From Prado023 sp963706885 (GTDB taxonomy: Bacteria; Actinomycetota; Actinomycetes; S36-B12; CAIYMF01), in contig CAVPNX010000011.1 of assembly GCA_963706885.1 (NCBI GenBank), positions 17,311 to 81,310 on the forward strand: 64,000 nucleotides of DNA, in the 5' to 3' direction. The translations under genes and the position numbers were made by a program. This document shows positions 54,201 through 62,632 of the stretch, piece after piece. The stretch's first letter is position 1; the number at the start of each line of letters is the position of its first letter. The notes under the pieces were generated by a model, which was not told the origin of the DNA, did no database searches, and saw only the letters and a list, made by a program, of their open reading frames with translations.

Positions 54201-55699
54201 AGGTGCCCGCGCACAAGAACGCTGCTGTCGTCGAGCTCGGCCTTCCCCGCACTGGCATGTCGAACACCCCCATGAATGTCGGACCCAGTGCCTCCGGGCC
54301 GTCACCGGTCCCGCCGTACTTCGTTGCCGCGGCGTCCCTGGTCTCCGGGGCCGAAGTGGCCCGGTTCGACTGGGACACCACACAGATCGCCCAGGACCGC
54401 ACCCAGCTGACGAACGCTGTCGGCCCTGCGAGCACCAACCATTCGCTGCTCAAGGCGAACTCGCGCTACCGGCTCACGGTCGAGTGGTACGCCGACCGGC
54501 AGGGGGAGTCCAACGGCCGGGGAACGGCCGGGGCGCCCGTCGTGCAGTCCTTCTGGTTCCGCACCGACACGATCGAGACGCGCACCCTCCCCGGTACGTC
54601 GGCGGCCGGGGACCCACCGCGGCCCCAGGGCCTGGTCTTCACCGACACCCCCGAGATCGTGCCCGTGCGGCTCGACCCCTGGGTCATGGTCACCCTGCCC
54701 GACGAGGGTGAGAAGGGGTACTTCGGCGGCGAGCCGCTGCGGGTCGTGTTCAACACACACGACGTCGACCGGCTCTTCACCGAGCATGGCAAGGAGCTGC
54801 GGCTGCGGATCGAGGCCGCGAACGGCCAGCACCCCGCAGGGACGTCCGCCGTGCCCATGCCGCTTCCGATCACGAGCTCGACGCTGACCCTCGTGGAGAG
54901 CACCCTCGTGTCGCCGTGGGAGAAGGCCGCGGGGGAGGCGTTCGACCGCATCCCGGGGTTCTGCGTGGAGGTCGACGGGACGAAGCAGACCCATGCGACC
55001 CTCGACATCCCCCTCCCGCTGGACATGTTCATGGACCACATCCTCGACATCGAGTGCGTCGCGGCCGGATCACCGGCATCGACGCGGGGACCCTCGGTGT
55101 TCCGCAGGCACTTCACCACCGGGCAGTTCCGCAGCCGCAAGGGGCTGGCCTGGTCCCTGTGGAGCGTCCTGCCCAGCGCGAAGTTCGCGGCGGCGGGCAC
55201 CTTCGCCGCGGTGCTTGGGGCCGTCGGAACCCACCCCGCGGGCAGCGCCCTGGACAGCGCCCTGATGGCCGCCGGGCTCGAGCCGCTCGGGCCGCCGGAC
55301 GTGCCCCGGGTGGTGGTCTTCTGGGAGCAGTCCGGATCCGCCCTGCCGCAGCCCGCGGCCGTGCTGATCGACGCGACCGAGCCGTTGAGCCGGTCGCGGA
55401 CCTACCCCAAGGAGATCACCGACACCACGACCTCGGCGTCGGCCACCCGCTGGATCCTCCAGGCCCGGCAGTGGCTGACTGTGCGGACCGGCGGCGACGC
55501 AGGAGTGGTGCGCGACCTCATCTGGGCCCCGGGCGACCAGCGTGTGTTCGTGGTGCTCAACCCGGGCGCCCGCGGCAAGCGGCTCACGGCCGACCTCGTC
55601 CAGCTGGCCATGCCGGACCTGCCGTTCCTCGACCCGGGGGAGCAGGCCTTCCCGCTGACCGACCTGACGTTCACAGCAGCACCCTGGGAAGAGGCCTGA
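48263..55699 (+). CDS. Giant protein, 2478 aa, with OmpA-like module and DUF6603-like core
   Basis: The ATG at 48263 is set by the leaderless promoter; a longer in-frame start has no support. There is no signal peptide. Residues 1-about 510 are beta-rich. Residues about 535-670 (DGATITVSGDASYEG, YNTSLAWRRANRVATLI) fit the OmpA-like peptidoglycan-binding fold. A Pro-rich linker (about 692-709) follows. Residues about 905-1450 are glycine-rich amphipathic strands (GLGIFGFRGIFGMHYRR, FLLELPGPRVLIMLNARI, ASFTWGDVDAGLYLRLGGG) and resemble DUF6603 in length and pattern; this is from memory and distant. The last 1000 residues are unassigned, mostly beta. It heads a three-gene operon with 1-2 nt gaps. 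The function is unknown. Confidence 0.75.
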   Translation: MANLALLDLVLPYVFRGENIGPSHAALSVLRVVTYESSNDDFGVTIRGHCEVNGSLDFFPGQGVLVAGGVDEATPAHDPSRSDPVFDLRDTTVDFELFVPRSGSAIVANAQPTFGAAAAPVGALFTDWTAAPGDYPSTGFTFDLVLNAPKLRPPFLHPAKVSTIGVLEPDPSVNEVAITLPRMRFRISHGNPVGSQLVFSFVAAGVSDLDDPGSVEVSQFITMEPPYAYIGGQDDHVVGIGFRSATLDLDGDWTPPALRDKAQVGDDWTGLYLPEVRIFVSPDGLQNLAFECGAQELLIGVDRTSGVWGDFDAKLVQQGSGELRIMPRFTAPGGREFGVTLGGVSAGVRQARAALPQATTLVIDVTGGRTPYTRVVRINGTAQPSATQYDLDLGTSGTAIVDIDVTSGSPTTPVARMRILVTRVVGTPRLPIPASPSSSSTTAQPATIESETGFDFELVQGPGEAVTILVVPPVEGLAWSDSSGPIVSGNPPAQVHGSSVTTQVVGGTTRSITAARAGASGTTLLDYFFFYDSPGGVHPMTVSTTKATDAAHATWSAGSQDPIAAYAHHFDALPDGATITVSGDASYEGHPERKGYNTSLAWRRANRVATLIGAHHQTKHFVFDIVPHLADPQNPTTPEQDTWATSVGWTAHSGPVANEHWRATVSVSASTPAQNGTVSVKRLPPSTTTVPVPRPPADPPPPEHAPPPDWFRSAGVKVRIVDSQLIALQLDLEIDMQTLTEDKLASGGPIPGGAALPRGRTLDHGTPVGPSNPADGITAFRVLVQTDPATGRYDTLLTAGADPADTDGLWHLGWIPQVDTPPASKDLALTFLGSYLSFWPLIAEVPPVDAIRNAAEGRDSAVVDVALAATALAVPAVVAAIPWFQVERIIFFGAEYFHTQRDGGFTGTLLADLEVDWSMNILDGLVVVPKDRPLKVRYKAIGLRLTNRDDGLERWDFLPVFDASRGFTIDVASGGGMKIGEPLGQILRILGARLSRSNPMTLEVDIALGIDLGVVAVDQASVRAYLDEARAPELTALSARVDIPGALVGSGYMRIGTSPDGTKKTIGGQIDLTLRPVNVRVAAALEIATINDNGREATGVYIGLNVVLPAGIPLGSTGLGIFGFRGIFGMHYRRREITGPNASVPALEWLKASGGQPHMLKGPDPAGVVLWEPQIDNWAFGIGILIGTMEGGVLINLDGTFLLELPGPRVLIMLNARILMPPPSVDGMGMKGGVLAVIEITPEHFLIGIILQWEIEQLIKIVIPVEAVFPFGSHANEWHIYLGARSDYGPSIEIDVLGIVKGTGYLMFRGNGIQAFKNDHADLPAIKGFGVGLGVAASFTWGDVDAGLYLRLGGGMDAVLGFDPFILAGNIWVAGELRLWIISIGADALLEVVVAEQGALPPAPDGTPRPDLSLYVHGKACGHVDFFFFSVSGCVEITISGPKMPAAIPTLVEKVSLQSRSPALAQGSGVDKGIDVSLGTAGEGSSYPGDANTPVVPIDAFPVISMLVPPSPDGSVTIGGLEVPLTAAPGVDPSGYAERSGDHYRYRITGMRLERVKGNGQVDPVTLLGGTGATNAPASWWSVNSATDANATAQLALLTWQATPATKAIEYTDRLVEDVTRRWGAVCTPAAPPAEVLWTFKLERIGPSDAGWDLQGVAWPDPADSQRSTPVDTGLDVSEPWRTGDPAVDGLRGVVPAVVIGSVVECRRKQARPGDLVRGSSLAAAVSRRVLADMPRVVLGGAGPVVDAHPSGSLLPADDVVRSMVAPLANSMDVRVSAAFHAKATAAAQGLSDLAAAGSATPSLASILTAGGAGAAFGRVALDRAVLAHTDFGTGVAGARSDDRRTGTRCPVKVLQSPMLDFGLPTNLPDEALAKRLAPHKEDNELIDRVHLHTGPYAEMSLLLYVPAGRTHQKFAPVVARVLDADGNELDRVQVSGSDLLAAGAALPARWTDLNGPWGNDIDDLVRWGQTLGAPIAWLKVPAHKNAAVVELGLPRTGMSNTPMNVGPSASGPSPVPPYFVAAASLVSGAEVARFDWDTTQIAQDRTQLTNAVGPASTNHSLLKANSRYRLTVEWYADRQGESNGRGTAGAPVVQSFWFRTDTIETRTLPGTSAAGDPPRPQGLVFTDTPEIVPVRLDPWVMVTLPDEGEKGYFGGEPLRVVFNTHDVDRLFTEHGKELRLRIEAANGQHPAGTSAVPMPLPITSSTLTLVESTLVSPWEKAAGEAFDRIPGFCVEVDGTKQTHATLDIPLPLDMFMDHILDIECVAAGSPASTRGPSVFRRHFTTGQFRSRKGLAWSLWSVLPSAKFAAAGTFAAVLGAVGTHPAGSALDSALMAAGLEPLGPPDVPRVVVFWEQSGSALPQPAAVLIDATEPLSRSRTYPKEITDTTTSASATRWILQARQWLTVRTGGDAGVVRDLIWAPGDQRVFVVLNPGARGKRLTADLVQLAMPDLPFLDPGEQAFPLTDLTFTAAPWEEA

Positions 55700-55700
55700 C

Positions 55701-58700
55701 ATGGCGACCCGGAAGGTGGATCCGCACCGGTTCATGTCGATCGGCAGCCTCGTCGACTGGCAGGTCGTCTCGCGGCGCGCCGGGAGCCTCGCAGCCATCG
55801 ACGAGGTGGCCGCGAAGCGTGAGCTCAGTGGGCTGAGCAGCATCCAGCTGCGCTGGGTCTTCGACGCCGGCCTGGGGTACCCGCGCACCCCGTTCACGGT
55901 CTGGGCCGAGTCGAAGCCCACCGCGCCGTCGGTGGTGTCCTTCACCCCCGTCCCCGCCGGGCTGGGCACCGCCCTGTTCCTCGACGGGGTGTACGTCGAC
56001 CTGTTCGTGTCGGTGTCAGCCGGCCCCGGCGGCCTGGCCGGCGCCCTGGCCGGGATGCCCTATGCCACACCGTTCCAGAGCCTGATCCCCGTGGCCGCCG
56101 GCGCCACCACGTTCCGGATCTCCGGCCCAGAGGTCCGGGTGCTCACGGTGCCGGCCGGGACCACCATCTCGGCGATCAACGGCCGCACCCCCGGGATCGT
56201 CGACACCTCGACCTGGACCCCGCTGGAGATCGTGGGGCTGCCCGGCGACGGTCGAACGGCGGCCTCGACCGACCTCACCAGCGACCAGGGGATGCTCAGC
56301 TCCCCGACCGACCCCGTGAGCGCTGCCTTGGACCGCTACCGCCGCGGTGCACCGCTCGTCGGATGGCCGACCGACCTGGCAGCAGGCGTGCCGGCCCCGG
56401 CCTGGACGCTGGCCGACCCCGGTGCGATCGTCAAGCTCTTCCAGGCCGAGATGCTGGCCGACTTCATCGACATGGTCGACGCCGGTGCCTCCTCCGACCA
56501 GGAGTTGCGCGAGTACCAGCGGCCCATGCTCACCCCGACGGGACAGGTGGCGACCACCACGTTCAACCCGCTGCGGGTCCTGCTCTACGGTGCGGCATCC
56601 GACCCGCTCGACGCGCTCATCACCGGGTTCGGCACCGCCTACCCGACGAACGGCCAGGGCGTCGGGTTCGCCGCGATGGAGACCCACGTCGCCGCGGCGG
56701 CCAAGCAGTTCGCCCCGACCTTCATGATCACCTCGACCTTCGTGACCCCGCTTGGCAAGGACGTCGAGTGGGCGGCCCTCGTCACACCCGGCCCCACGCT
56801 GCCGCCGCTGGCGGCCAGTGGGCTCAGCACGCTCGTCCCCGGCGTCCAGGCACCCGCCGCCCTCGACGGGCCCTTCCGGCCGGTGGTCAGCGTCTCCTGG
56901 GACGCGGTGGCGAACCTCCTGCCGCTGCAGGTCGGCAGCCATGCGTTCGTCCGCAGGCCGATCAGCCCACCCGGAGGGCCCACCCCGCTGATGGACCCGC
57001 GTCCCAACGACACCGCGCTGCAGCCTCTGGGGGCCAGTCGCAACGCCACGACGCCCACCCGGCGGTCGCTGTCTGACTCCTCCTACGAGATCGACAGCGC
57101 GGCCGACCCCAACAGCCTGCGGTACTCGGTGGCAAGCCAGGACGTGTTCGGCGTGTGGTCCGCGTGGGCCGAGGTGCCCGTCAGCGTGGCCGAGCCCGCC
57201 GTCGGGGTCGTCACGATCGCGGGTCCCCGGCTGGACACGACCGTGGCGGCCGGGCAGTGCCCCGCCACCGCAACCTTCGACCTCACCTGGAACTGGGCGA
57301 GCCGGTCCCCAGCCCGGATCGAGGTCGTCGCAAGGCGCTACCACCAGACCTGGCCGGAGGACCCGCCCGCGAACCTCACACCGCCGGTGGCCGACACCTT
57401 CGTCGCCGCAGGGGCAGGCACGCTGGCCGTCCTGACCTTCGCCGCCGACGGGTCGATCACCGTGGCCACCCCCGGGGTGGGCCTCACGGCCTCGGCCCAG
57501 CACCTGTCGGTGAGCGGGCATTCGATCGAGCCGGCCCCGCTGGGCACCCGTGGAGCCCGGCGCTACCGCGTCACGGTCTCGGGGTTCGCGCTGGACTTCG
57601 ACGCCTCCGGACGCTGGGGCCTGGCGCTGTGGGCGCGCGGGGTCGAGGCCCGGACGCCAGGGCGCACGGGGCCGTTCAACACCAGTCCGTCGACCACCTC
57701 GGCCAGCGACCCGCGGCCGCCGGTCATCACCTCGAGCTACGAGGCCATCGCCCTGGCGAGTCTGCGCGACGCCGAGGGCGCGCACCACGCCCACCTCACC
57801 TGGAGCCCGATGGCGGGGGCCACGGGCTACTACGTCTACACGACCACGGAGTCGACGTTCCTGGCCATGCGCAGCCAGCCTGCACCCCGCCCGTCGGACA
57901 CCCTCACCGCCCGGCTGGCCCACCTCCGGGCGCTGTTCGGGACCAACCCCGACCGTCGGCCGTTCACCCGGATCAGCGTCGACCCGCTGGCCACGACCTC
58001 CACCCAGGTCACGCTGCCGCGCGGCACCAGGGACATTCACCTCTTCGTCGTCGTCGGGGTGAGCGCCGGCCAGGTCGAGTCGGCATGGCCCACGTCCTCG
58101 GACCCCCTGTGCGGCAAGCGGTTCGTCGCATTCGCCGCCCCCCAGACAGTGGCGCCCGGTCCCCCGGAGCTCGAGGTCGGCCGCTCGGTCAACACGGCCA
58201 CCGACCCCGACTCCTTCATGGCGCGGGTGCGGATCCGCAGCGCGGCGGGGGCGAGGGTGACCAAGGTCGACCTGCACCGGGTCCGCGTTCCCGGTGCCAG
58301 CGTGGCGCTGGACCTCATGGGCCCGCCCATTGCGTCAATCACGAGCTCCTCAGGCGGCTGGTCGGTGCAGTCGACGACCGCCGACCCGGGCGCGGCGACC
58401 AACCAGGTCGGGTCCGCGCAGGCCCTCGGGGTCATCACCGGCAATGACCTGGTGGACGGCTCGTGGAAGCCCCTGTTCTACCGGGCGGTGGCCTGGGGCG
58501 CAGACGACCCGGATCGTGGCCAGTACGGGGTGCGCTCCCAGCCCAGCGTCGTGCGCTCGGTGGTCGTGCCCCCGGCGACGGGCCCGAGCCTGGGCGGGCT
58601 GACCTACGTCCTGCCGACCGCCGGGTCGGCCAACGCCCGGATCGACTCCACTACCAGTGCCCCGGTGCCCGACACCGTACTGGGAGCGCACCGGATCGAG

Positions 58701-59348
58701 GCCGAGGCACAGTCCGTCGACGCAGCGGGGGCCGTGCTGGCCATCGCACTGACGCCGGCCGGTGCGACGCTGGCCGACCTGCCTGAGTCCGCACCCGCGG
58801 GCGACCAGTCGGGGCTGTGGCGGGAGCCGACCGTCGGCGGCGTGACGCCCCTTAGGCTGCTGGTCCGCCGCCCCGACGAGGCGCTGTCCCTGCGGATCCG
58901 GCTGCGGATCACCGACCCCCTGGGGCGCATCGACGAGAAGGTCATCGACGTGCCCCCCGGGGCGGCCACGGCCCCTGACATCATCAACCCGACGCAGTCC
59001 GTCGCCGCAGGTGGGTTCGTGATCGCCTTCCTCACCTCCGTCCCGGACAGCACGGCCGGAGGCCTTTACCGGCTCGAAGTGCGGTTCCGCCCCGCTGCGG
59101 CGCGCCCGCGCGGGCGCACCCGGACAGTCACCCTCGACCTGGCACTGGCCGACGTTCCATTGGCCCGGCGCGGGGTGGGCCTGCTCGACGATCCCACCCC
59201 AGTCATCCCGGTCCAGCGCAGCCGCCGGACCGGTGGGCTCACCACGATCGAGGTGGGGCTGCGCCGCCGGGGCGTGGCGACCATCTCCATCGTCGCCCCT
59301 GACGGCACCCGGGAGTCCATCACCCGCACCATCGGAGAGGGGCTCTAG
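55701..59348 (+). CDS. Large beta-rich protein, 1215 aa, with Fn3-like segment
   Basis: The ATG lies one base after the upstream stop, with GGAAGAGG before it. No signal peptide or membrane helix is visible. The N-terminal 60 residues are mixed, and the rest is Thr/Ser/Val-rich beta sequence. Residues about 690-800 (HAHLTWSPMAGATGYYVYTT) look like a fibronectin type III strand pattern. The C-terminal part has repeated RLRITDPLGRIDEKVI-like strands. I recognise no catalytic motif. It is the middle gene of the giant operon and probably a structural or carrier protein partner of the first. Confidence 0.72.
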   Translation: MATRKVDPHRFMSIGSLVDWQVVSRRAGSLAAIDEVAAKRELSGLSSIQLRWVFDAGLGYPRTPFTVWAESKPTAPSVVSFTPVPAGLGTALFLDGVYVDLFVSVSAGPGGLAGALAGMPYATPFQSLIPVAAGATTFRISGPEVRVLTVPAGTTISAINGRTPGIVDTSTWTPLEIVGLPGDGRTAASTDLTSDQGMLSSPTDPVSAALDRYRRGAPLVGWPTDLAAGVPAPAWTLADPGAIVKLFQAEMLADFIDMVDAGASSDQELREYQRPMLTPTGQVATTTFNPLRVLLYGAASDPLDALITGFGTAYPTNGQGVGFAAMETHVAAAAKQFAPTFMITSTFVTPLGKDVEWAALVTPGPTLPPLAASGLSTLVPGVQAPAALDGPFRPVVSVSWDAVANLLPLQVGSHAFVRRPISPPGGPTPLMDPRPNDTALQPLGASRNATTPTRRSLSDSSYEIDSAADPNSLRYSVASQDVFGVWSAWAEVPVSVAEPAVGVVTIAGPRLDTTVAAGQCPATATFDLTWNWASRSPARIEVVARRYHQTWPEDPPANLTPPVADTFVAAGAGTLAVLTFAADGSITVATPGVGLTASAQHLSVSGHSIEPAPLGTRGARRYRVTVSGFALDFDASGRWGLALWARGVEARTPGRTGPFNTSPSTTSASDPRPPVITSSYEAIALASLRDAEGAHHAHLTWSPMAGATGYYVYTTTESTFLAMRSQPAPRPSDTLTARLAHLRALFGTNPDRRPFTRISVDPLATTSTQVTLPRGTRDIHLFVVVGVSAGQVESAWPTSSDPLCGKRFVAFAAPQTVAPGPPELEVGRSVNTATDPDSFMARVRIRSAAGARVTKVDLHRVRVPGASVALDLMGPPIASITSSSGGWSVQSTTADPGAATNQVGSAQALGVITGNDLVDGSWKPLFYRAVAWGADDPDRGQYGVRSQPSVVRSVVVPPATGPSLGGLTYVLPTAGSANARIDSTTSAPVPDTVLGAHRIEAEAQSVDAAGAVLAIALTPAGATLADLPESAPAGDQSGLWREPTVGGVTPLRLLVRRPDEALSLRIRLRITDPLGRIDEKVIDVPPGAATAPDIINPTQSVAAGGFVIAFLTSVPDSTAGGLYRLEVRFRPAAARPRGRTRTVTLDLALADVPLARRGVGLLDDPTPVIPVQRSRRTGGLTTIEVGLRRRGVATISIVAPDGTRESITRTIGEGL

Positions 59349-59350
59349 GC

Positions 59351-62300
59351 ATGTCGATCATCAGCTCGGTGACCGTCCTCACGCCCACTGACGTCGCCAA
59401 CCAGGTCAATGCCAAGGGCATGGACGCGCTGGGCCTGACCGTCCCCGCCCTGGGTTCCACCTGGTCGGCAAGCGCGCACGGCGGCGTGGACGATGCGGCG
59501 ATGGAGCTCACTCTGAACGCGCCGCGGGCACCGTTCACCGGTACGTGGGAGGTCAAGGTCCAGCCGGTCACCTACTCCGACGTGGCGGGGATCCCCGATC
59601 ACGACGCGCTGCGGGGTGCTGACGCTGCACCCCGAGGCGATCCACCGGCTCGAGGCGCTGGTCCGGGCCCGCCTGGGCGGTCTGGACCGCCCGGTGCCCG
59701 TGGCCATGCTGGTCCACGACATCCCCGCGCCGGGGGCCGGTGCCGGTGTGATGGCCTGGTTCCGGGGCGGCGAGCCGCTCGGGGTCTCCGGCAGCCGGAC
59801 CGTGACGTTCCACGACCGGCGCGGGCTCATCGTCGACCCGATAGCCGTCGCGTCGATGTTCGCCGACCTGCTGACCTTCCGCCCGGGACTGCTGGCCACG
59901 GGCTCCTCCGACCCGGTCAACGCCCCCGGGGGGGTGGCGACGATCGCCGGGCAGGCAGGCCCGGCCCTGCGCGTGCACATCATCACCCCGCACGGCGCGA
60001 CCTACGTGGCCAGGCGCGACGCGGCGGAGCTGTCGGTGCTGGACGCCACGGCCGCGGGGGCCGTCGTAGCGCCTGTGCCGGACTCCGGGCTGGTCGACCT
60101 CACCGCTGGCCAGCGGATCGGTCGCGCCGGCTCCGCTGCGCCGGTGCCGCCGCCGTCGGTCGTGCTCTGGGGCCCGGCGACCGGGGGGACCCTTGGCGCC
60201 CGTGTGTGGAGCGCTCCTGCCCTGCCGGTCGGGCCCTCGCTGCCCCGCCAGTTCTTCCGGCTCATGGCCGCCGACCTCGACTGGCACCTGCTGGGCAACC
60301 GCGCCTACGCCCCGGGCGACCCGGTCGTGCCCGACGAGACCGACATGCCGGCCGACGCGCCGCTGCCGGTGGTCCGCCAGACGGTTGCGGGGTTCGACTA
60401 CCTCATCGACGGCAACGACGTGCTCGGCGCGATGGGTTCGCTGGCGGCCACCGCCCTCACGCTCACCGGGCCCCTGACCTTCCTGGTCTCCCCGATCATC
60501 GACTCAACGCTCCGGCTGCCACCGGCTGCGGGCGGGGCGGGCCACTGGCCGGCGTTTCCCACGGCCAATGCCGCCCAGCCGCCGGACCAGGTCAGCGCCG
60601 ACGCGATGGTCCGCCGGTTCGACGCGACGGGCGCCACGGCACCCACCGCAGCCTGGCGGGCCACGAGCCCCGGGCCGCTGCGCGACGTGATCGTCTCGTT
60701 CCCGGCCGGGGCGCTGCCCCCGGGCACGCACGTCCGGGTCTTCCCGCGGACGTTCCAGCTCATCCGCGGGATCGGCCAGGATCCGTCGTTCGTCCGCGGT
60801 GACGGGGGTTCGGCCCTCATCGACGGCAGCGGCGGCGCCTCGGTCCTGCTGGTGAACCCCTTCGCACTCGACGCCGTGGAGGCGGTTCCCGACCCGGCGA
60901 CGATCACGGTCGACATCGTCGCCGTGAGCCGGACCAACACCCGCAAGTTGCTCTCGGCCGTACACCTGGTGGTCGGCTCGGCCCAGTCGTTCACGGACAA
61001 CCCGGCCCAGTTCGAGGGGTTGACGTTCGTCGTGACCGGCGAGGGGTTCACCTCCATCGCACCGTGCCGGGAGTTCGGGATCCCGAACACCACCTCGGTG
61101 GGGGCGACCCCGGCACTCACAGACTCGTTCGTCACGTGGATGAAGTGGCTGACCAACGAGGGGACGTGGCCGCGCATCGGCCCGCACCTGCCCGGGCAGG
61201 CACGGTTCGAGACGGTGATGTCGGTCACCGGGATGACCGGCGGTGGCACTCCGACGCGTACCTGGCGGGCCGTCCTCAGCGGAGCGCGCTACACACACGA
61301 GTCGCGCTGCGCCAGCCCCCAGCTCGGCGACCCCGGCAACCCGCCCGGTCCGGATGCCCACCTCACCGGCGTCGCTGTCGGCGGGCAGCTCGCCCGGGAC
61401 CTCGCCTTCCACGCCCTTCGCCGATCCCAGTCGATCGTCCCGTTCTCCCCGGCTCTGGGGTGGCTGGTCAACACCTCCGGCGACGAGTGGAACGTCCCTC
61501 CGCCGGACGCCTCGCCGGCGGCCGGCCAGCCGCACATGGCCGCAGCGATGCTCGAGACGATCTCCCCGACGACCGACTCCCCGGAGCTGAGCCTGCTGCC
61601 GGTGCCCTCCGAGACCGACTCGTTGGCCGTACTCGGCCAGTCGATCTCGAGCGCGTTGGGGCTGGCACCCAGCACTTTATCCGGTGCCGTGGGCAACGAG
61701 ACCCGCCTGCGCCACGAGCTGCAGCGGGAGATCGCCACCGCGAGGCGCGGTCAGCGCGACGCCATGTGGTCGATTGCCAGGGCTGTCGCCGAGGCGAGGG
61801 AGTACGTCCTCATCGAGTCGCCGATGTTCGCCCGCACCGCGCGCCCCACGACGGGCATCCGCAAGGACGACACCATCGACCTCGTCGCGATGCTCGTCGA
61901 GCGCCTCGACCAGAACCCGCGACTCAAGGTGATGATCTGCCTTCCCAGGCTGCCCGACTTCGACGTTGGCAAGGAGAACTGGGTCCGGGCCGCATTCCGG
62001 GACCGCAAGGAGGCCCTGGAGATGCTGACCTCGGCTGGTGGCGCCGGCGGCATGCGCGTCGCGGCCTTCCACCCGATCGGTTTCCCCGGCCGTCCGACGG
62101 TCGGACGCAGCACCGTCGTCCTCGTCGACGACGTCTACGCCCTGGTCGGCACGAGTCACTGGCGCCGCCGGGGGATGACCTTCGACGGCGGGTGTGACGT
62201 GGTCTCGATGGACAGGCACCTGGACGCCCGCGGCGTGAGTGGCGCCGTCGCCCGGTTCCGCCAGGAGCTGCTGGCCACGCGTTTGGGCATAGCGATCCCG

Positions 62301-62525
62301 AGCAGCCCGGCAACCAGCACAGCGCTGTGGACCCGACTTGCCGAGCCGGAGTCGGCCTATGACGTCCTGCGCGACCTGCTCAGCGCCGGGGGCCTTGGCC
62401 GGTGCCAGCCGGCGTTCGCCGGCCCCACCGACACGGCAGTCATCCCCGAGGACGTCGACAAGACCGACCCCGACGGCATGACCGGTCCCAGCCTTATCGC
62501 CCTCCTGGGGGGCCTTGTCCCATAG
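59351..62525 (+). CDS. Large protein, about 1057 aa, ending in a degenerate phospholipase-D-like domain (one apparent frameshift)
   Basis: The ATG lies 2 nt after the upstream stop, with GAGAGGGG before it. The frame breaks near 59612 after IPDHDALR; removing one G joins VLTLHPEAIHRLEALVRARL and runs to 62525. The first 780 residues are beta-rich and unassigned, without a signal peptide. Residues about 783-970 resemble a PLD fold: AVAEAREYVLIESPMFAR, then GRSTVVLVDDVYALVGTSHW and FDGGCDVV. In the HxKxxxxD motif the His is Arg and the Lys is Thr (RSTVVLVDD), so the enzyme is probably inactive or has changed chemistry. It is the last gene of the operon. Confidence 0.72.
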
Positions 62526-62632
62526 GCCCCCGGCAGTGAAGCGATTCGTCGCGATGCGCGCAGTCGGCGGCCCGGCGTAGCCTGAGGCACCCCGATCGAT
62601 CATTCGTTCGTGGAACCCGACGCGGAGGCCAC

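Noticed and set aside
56016..58277. 753-codon minus-strand frame inside the second large gene
   Set aside because: Same mirror effect; the plus strand has a proper Shine-Dalgarno and continuous operon organisation.
44853..62525. Prophage, type VI or contractile injection system
   Set aside because: No portal, terminase, capsid, sheath, tube, baseplate or AAA gene is present, and no integrase or att-like repeats flank the region.
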